Shown here: piece after piece, positions 32,052-35,284 of the stretch
How positions within the stretch are numbered: position 1 is the first letter of the stretch
Layout: each line of letters opens with the position of its first letter
Assembly (NCBI GenBank): GCA_937868485.1
Contig: CALMML010000057.1
Coordinates: 1 to 35,284 of the forward strand
Direction of reading: 5' to 3'
Length of the DNA: 35,284 nt
DNA from: an uncultured Myxococcales bacterium
GTDB lineage: Bacteria; Myxococcota_A; Polyangia; Palsa-1104; JAEUJZ01
Made by a program: the position numbers and the translations under genes
The notes under the pieces: model-generated
What the model was told of the DNA's origin: nothing
What the model saw: only the letters and a program-made list of their open reading frames with translations
The model's database searches: none

Positions 32052-33086
32052 CTAGCCCACTCGCGCACGGACATACTGCTCATCAATCACGATGCGCTGA
32101 CCACGACGCTCTGGCGCTTCAAACAGCAGATCGTGACAGACCTGCTCGCACAGGCCGCGCAGCGAGCGCGCCCCCAAGCCTTGCCGCAGCGCCGCTTGCG
32201 CAATCTCTCGAAGTGCCCCATCTGAAAAGTCTGCCTGCACCTGATCGAGCGCGAGCAGCGTCTGATACTCCGACAGCAGCGCGTCGTTCGGCCCTGCCAG
32301 GATCTGACACAGATCATCTTCCGATAGCGGCGCCAGCTGCACCCGCACCGGCAGGCGTCCGAGCAGCTCGCTCAGCATGCCGTATCCCAGCAGGTCTTCG
32401 GTCGATAGCTCTCGACTGTGGCTGACCTGTTCTTTGTCCCCAAAGCCGATGCGCGACGACGGACGCTCACGCTCAAACAGGTCTGCAAACGTCCCCGCAG
32501 CGACAAACAAGATGTCGCTCGTATCGACCTGAACCACATCTTGGCGACCGGGCTGCGGCGATAGGCTTGCGGGAACCAGCAGCTCGCGACCTTCCAGCAC
32601 CTTCAGCAGGCTCTGCTGGACGCCTTCTCCACCGATGTCGCGCGTGCCACCGCCTGTCTTATAGCTCTGCGTGCGACGGGCCAGCTTGTCGATCTCATCC
32701 AAAAAGATGATTCCGCGCTGCGCCTCTGCGACCGAGTGATTGGCACGATGCAGCAGCTCCGCCACCATCTGCTCGACGTCTTTGCCGTAGTAGCCAGCCT
32801 CGGTGTATTCCGTCGCATCCGCGATGCTAAGAGGAACATCCAGCACCTGAGACAGCATCCGCACCAAGTGCGTCTTGCCTGAGCCGGTGGGACCGATCAA
32901 CAGGACGTTCGACTTTCGAATCTGCCCTTTCCGCTCAGGCGGTAGCCCACACCGACGGACATGTCCATACGCGGCAACCGCCAGCACTCGCTTGGCACGC
33001 TCTTGACCGACGACGTGCTGGTCCAAAAACGCGTAGATCGAGCGTGGCGTGAGGAGAGTTCGCTTCTGCGGACGGGCTCGGGGCAT
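32052..33086 (-). CDS. ClpX-like AAA+ unfoldase lacking the zinc-binding domain
   Basis: 344 residues from the ATG at 33086; E. coli ClpX has about 424. The AAA+ core is complete: Walker A GPTGSGKT (65-72), Walker B IIFLDEID (126-133), sensor-II GARSLRG, and the ClpP-docking loop IGFG (213-216). The N-terminal zinc-binding adaptor domain is missing. The pore-1 loop reads GYYGKDVE where ClpX has GYVGEDVE, and the RKH loop motif is replaced (QPGRQDVVQ). So ATP-driven unfolding with ClpP contact is likely kept but substrate choice altered. The start is uncertain: the nearest ATG without a Shine-Dalgarno sequence was taken, and an ATG at about 33126 is an alternative. It is a likely paralog of a separate, normal ClpX; no clpP is nearby. 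Confidence 0.85.
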   Translation of the reverse strand: MPRARPQKRTLLTPRSIYAFLDQHVVGQERAKRVLAVAAYGHVRRCGLPPERKGQIRKSNVLLIGPTGSGKTHLVRMLSQVLDVPLSIADATEYTEAGYYGKDVEQMVAELLHRANHSVAEAQRGIIFLDEIDKLARRTQSYKTGGGTRDIGGEGVQQSLLKVLEGRELLVPASLSPQPGRQDVVQVDTSDILFVAAGTFADLFERERPSSRIGFGDKEQVSHSRELSTEDLLGYGMLSELLGRLPVRVQLAPLSEDDLCQILAGPNDALLSEYQTLLALDQVQADFSDGALREIAQAALRQGLGARSLRGLCEQVCHDLLFEAPERRGQRIVIDEQYVRARVG

Positions 33087-33173
33087 CAAAATGGCTTGTA
33101 GCGATTTAGCGGCTGCGCACGATATCATCCACGCTAGGAAATTTTGTAGACGAACTTTCCCGAGGGAGGACAG

Positions 33174-35039
33174 ATGACTCAAAGCCACGATACCGGGGTC
33201 GATAACAGCGGTGTGCCTGGCGATACGATCGCCGAGATGTACGCCAACCGAGCGCTGGCGACGCCGAATGCTCCAGCGTACATGACCCGTCGCAACGGGG
33301 ACTGGCAGACGCTTACGTGGCAGCAGGCCTACGAAAAGTCGTCGGACATTGCGCATGGTCTTCTTGCGATTGGCGCAAAGCTCGGGGACAAGATTGCGCT
33401 GATGGGCAGCACCCGTGAGGAATGGACGCTGTGCGACCTCGGGCTGGTGCTAGCGGGCGGCATCACGGTGCCGATTTATCCGTCGAGCCTCAAAGACACG
33501 GTGTCTTACATCCTCAAAGACAGCGAGTCGAGCATCATCTTTATCGAAGACAAAAAGCAGCTCGACAAGCTGCTGTCGATCCGCGCCGAGATTCCGCACG
33601 TCAAGCAGGTCATCTTGTGGGACGGTCACGCGGAAAACGATCCCAAGGTGGATGAGTGGGTGGTTCCGCTGCGTGAGCTATGCGACCGAGGCCGCGCGCA
33701 CCGCCTGACCCAGCCGCAAGCCCTGCCCGAGCTGCGCAAGCAGATGTCGGCAAACACCATCGCGACGATCATCTACACGTCGGGAACGACGGGCAATCCC
33801 AAGGGCGTGGTGCAGTCGCACGCATCGTTCTGTGTGGGCTCTCGCTATGGCGTCACAGCACTGCCGGTTCGTCGCATCGATCGTCAGCTTCTGTTTTTGC
33901 CCCTCGCGCACTCGTTTGCCAAGACGCTGTCGATGGTCGCGGTCCACGTCGGCTTCTGTACCGCCTATTCCGGCATCGACACGATTTTGGAATACGTTGG
34001 TCAGGTCAAGCCCAGCTTCATGGCCGGCGTGCCGCGCATCTACGAAAAGGTCTACGCCGGGTTTCTCAGCAAGGCCAAGCAGGGCGGCGCGGTCAAGTGG
34101 GCGCTGGTGCAGTGGGCCATTGAGGTCGGTGTCAAAGCCAGCCGCGAAATCCAGGCCGGACGTCAGCCAAGCGGACTGCTGGCCGTGCAGTGGAAGCTGG
34201 CGGACAAGCTGGTGTTTTCAAAGCTGCGCGAGCGCTTTGGCGGCAAGCTCAAGTGGTTTGTGTCAGGCAGCGCTCCGCTCTCGCGAGAGCTGGCCGAGTT
34301 CTTCCATGCAGCAGGCATGCTGATCCTGGAAGGCTACGGTCTGACCGAGACGAACAGCTTCACCAGCGTCAACCGGATTGACGCGTACAAGTTTGGGACT
34401 GTCGGCAAGCCGCTGCATCCCGAGCTGAAGGTCAAGATCGCCTCCGATGGAGAAATCCTGACCCGGGGCGTCACCAACCTGACCGGCTACTACAAGCTGC
34501 CCGATGCCACAGCGGAAGCGATCGATGCCGACGGCTGGTTCCACACCGGCGACATCGGAGAGATCGACAGCGACGGCTTCATCAAGATCACCGACCGCAA
34601 AAAGGATCTGATCAAGACCTCAGGTGGCAAGTACGTCGCACCGCAGATGATCGAAAACCAGCTCAAGCTCGACCCGATCATCAGCCAGGCCGTCGTCATC
34701 GGTGACAACCGCAAGTACATCACGGCGCTGGTGGCCATCAATCAAGACATTGCCAAGCAGACCGTCACAGACGGTGGCCAGACGCCGCCAAGCGATGTCA
34801 AAGAGCTGGGCAGTCATCCGCTCGTGGCGGCCCGCATCGACGCCAAGAAGAAAGAGGTCAACAGCAAGCTCGGCTCCTGGGAACAGGTCAAGTACATCAA
34901 GGTCCTGCCCCGCGAGCTGACCGAGCAAGATGGCGAGCTGACCCCGAGCATGAAGGTCAAGCGCAAGGTCGTCATCGAGCGCTACCGCGACACCATCGAG
35001 TCGATGTACCAAGGCAAGGAAAAGGGCGACAAGGACTAG
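33174..35039 (+). CDS. Long-chain acyl-CoA synthetase (FadD15-like AMP-forming ligase)
   Basis: 621 residues with GGGAGG 5-6 bases upstream of the ATG. It activates fatty acids with ATP to acyl-AMP and then acyl-CoA. Motifs are the P-loop YTSGTTGNPKGV (from Tyr201), the A5 motif GYGLTETN, GWFHTGDIGEIDSDGFIKI with DRKKDLIK, and the C-terminal lysine region TPSMKVKRKVV. It belongs to the long-chain group (ACSL/FadD15-like) rather than E. coli FadD by its overall pattern. No membrane anchor is obvious, but peripheral attachment is common. A gene-free stretch precedes it (33087-33173) shared with the divergent ClpX-like gene; an 8-bp hairpin follows. Confidence 0.95.
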   Translation: MTQSHDTGVDNSGVPGDTIAEMYANRALATPNAPAYMTRRNGDWQTLTWQQAYEKSSDIAHGLLAIGAKLGDKIALMGSTREEWTLCDLGLVLAGGITVPIYPSSLKDTVSYILKDSESSIIFIEDKKQLDKLLSIRAEIPHVKQVILWDGHAENDPKVDEWVVPLRELCDRGRAHRLTQPQALPELRKQMSANTIATIIYTSGTTGNPKGVVQSHASFCVGSRYGVTALPVRRIDRQLLFLPLAHSFAKTLSMVAVHVGFCTAYSGIDTILEYVGQVKPSFMAGVPRIYEKVYAGFLSKAKQGGAVKWALVQWAIEVGVKASREIQAGRQPSGLLAVQWKLADKLVFSKLRERFGGKLKWFVSGSAPLSRELAEFFHAAGMLILEGYGLTETNSFTSVNRIDAYKFGTVGKPLHPELKVKIASDGEILTRGVTNLTGYYKLPDATAEAIDADGWFHTGDIGEIDSDGFIKITDRKKDLIKTSGGKYVAPQMIENQLKLDPIISQAVVIGDNRKYITALVAINQDIAKQTVTDGGQTPPSDVKELGSHPLVAARIDAKKKEVNSKLGSWEQVKYIKVLPRELTEQDGELTPSMKVKRKVVIERYRDTIESMYQGKEKGDKD

Positions 35040-35050
35040 CCCGTCCTCAC

Positions 35051-35072
35051 GCAGCCAGGACCGTCTGGCTGC
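35051..35072 (+). terminator. Candidate hairpin after the acyl-CoA synthetase gene
   Basis: GCAGCCAG, a 6-base loop and CTGGCTGC pair perfectly, beginning 12 bases after the stop codon. No T-run follows, so Rho-independent termination is uncertain; it could serve the convergent frame as well. Confidence 0.5.
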
Positions 35073-35083
35073 TGTGCACGCCC

Positions 35084-35284
35084 CTACTCCGTCTTGCCGC
35101 GCGCTTGCTTCCGCTTCTTCCGCTGGGAGCGCCGCTCCACGCACACAAAGCCCAGGCTCTCAGCGCTCAAAGCGCCACTCCTCACTCTCACAGCGCCACT
35201 CCTCGCTCGCAAAGCATCGCTCCTCGCTCTCACAGCATCGCTCCAAGCGTCCAAAGCGCGCCTCCAAGCGTTCAATGCGCGACT
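35084..35284 (-). CDS. Possible C-terminal end of a heptad-repeat protein (open at window edge)
   Basis: An open frame runs from the window edge to TAG at 35084, giving 66 residues. It consists of six seven-residue units of the pattern S-x-A-(L/V)-x-A-(W/R), for example SDAVRAR, SDALRAR and SGAVRVR. A basic tail follows (ERRSQRKKRKQARGK). The unit matches the 21-base DNA repeat exactly, so the frame may be a by-product of the repeat. No start, promoter or family can be given. If real, the pattern could form a coiled coil. Confidence 0.35.
   Translation of the reverse strand, partial: SRALNAWRRALDAWSDAVRARSDALRARSGAVRVRSGALSAESLGFVCVERRSQRKKRKQARGKTE
35171..35284. repeat. 21-bp tandem repeat, at least five units, continuing beyond the window
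   Basis: Units start at 35171, 35192, 35213, 35234 and 35255, with a sixth cut at the window end. The consensus begins AGCRYCRCTCCTCGCTC on the plus strand. Units 1-3 and 4-5 are the most alike. A degenerate unit precedes (35150-35170). The period, a multiple of three, preserves a minus-strand reading frame. Confidence 0.85.

Noticed and set aside
33087-33356. A longer start for the ClpX-like gene supplying an N-terminal domain
   Set aside because: The added residues overlap the divergent acyl-CoA synthetase gene and lack the four-Cys zinc pattern of ClpX.
35171-35284. CRISPR array
   Set aside because: The 21-base units are directly adjacent, with no spacers.

Overview
The window is GC-rich, densely coded, free of recognisable insertion sequences, phage genes, CRISPR arrays, tRNAs or rRNAs, and reads as ordinary chromosome. 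The cell is Gram-negative. Many lipoproteins carry lipobox cysteines, and CcmC/CcmD-type cytochrome c maturation, LepA, signal peptidase I and SerC are present. PEGA-domain proteins, an FHA/coiled-coil protein, a CYP102-type P450-reductase fusion, extracellular cysteine-rich lipoproteins and an RsbR-like STAS protein together suggest a myxobacterium or relative (Myxococcota). That placement is inference; no ribosomal RNA is present to confirm it.

Layout. 1-3498 (minus): two large surface lipoproteins. The first is cut by the window edge. The second combines an Ig-like region, a CXXCH site, a TolB-like propeller and a cystine-knot-like tail. 3499-3869: a non-coding divergent control region. 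3870-7424 (plus): a self-sufficient P450/reductase with an extra N-terminal ubiquitin-like domain. 7425-7562: two related inverted repeats, one after each of two convergent genes. 7563-8459 (minus): a membrane-anchored JAMM-like protein. 8601-11621 (minus): a tight four-gene envelope operon (hydrolase, two secreted proteins, PEGA lipoprotein). It is divergent from an FHA/coiled-coil gene (11676-13016), which converges on a two-gene lipoprotein/PEGA operon (13021-15895).

15984-20337 (plus): membrane-anchored M20 peptidase, threonine synthase, zinc-independent medium-chain oxidoreductase, and a small thioredoxin-like protein. 20300-22091 (minus): alpha/beta hydrolase, then an RsbR-type STAS protein. 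22279-22920 (plus): 3-methyladenine DNA glycosylase I. 22917-27306 (minus): an overlapping lepA-lepB-ccmC-ccmD-small membrane protein operon. 27420-28520 (minus): serC. 28582-31074 (plus): LolA/LolB-like lipoprotein, CoA-type Nudix hydrolase, metallo-beta-lactamase-fold lipoprotein. 31101-33086 (minus): short-chain dehydrogenase and a ClpX-like ATPase lacking the zinc domain. 33174-35039 (plus): long-chain acyl-CoA synthetase. 35084-35284: 21-bp tandem repeats that encode heptads on the minus strand.

The clearest functional links are the 4-base stop/start overlaps within operons, the lepA-lepB-ccm membrane biogenesis block, and the envelope block at 8.6-15.9 kb. Seven genes, most of them without an obvious Shine-Dalgarno sequence, have a TAnnnT hexamer 5-9 bases before the start codon, which suggests leaderless transcription.
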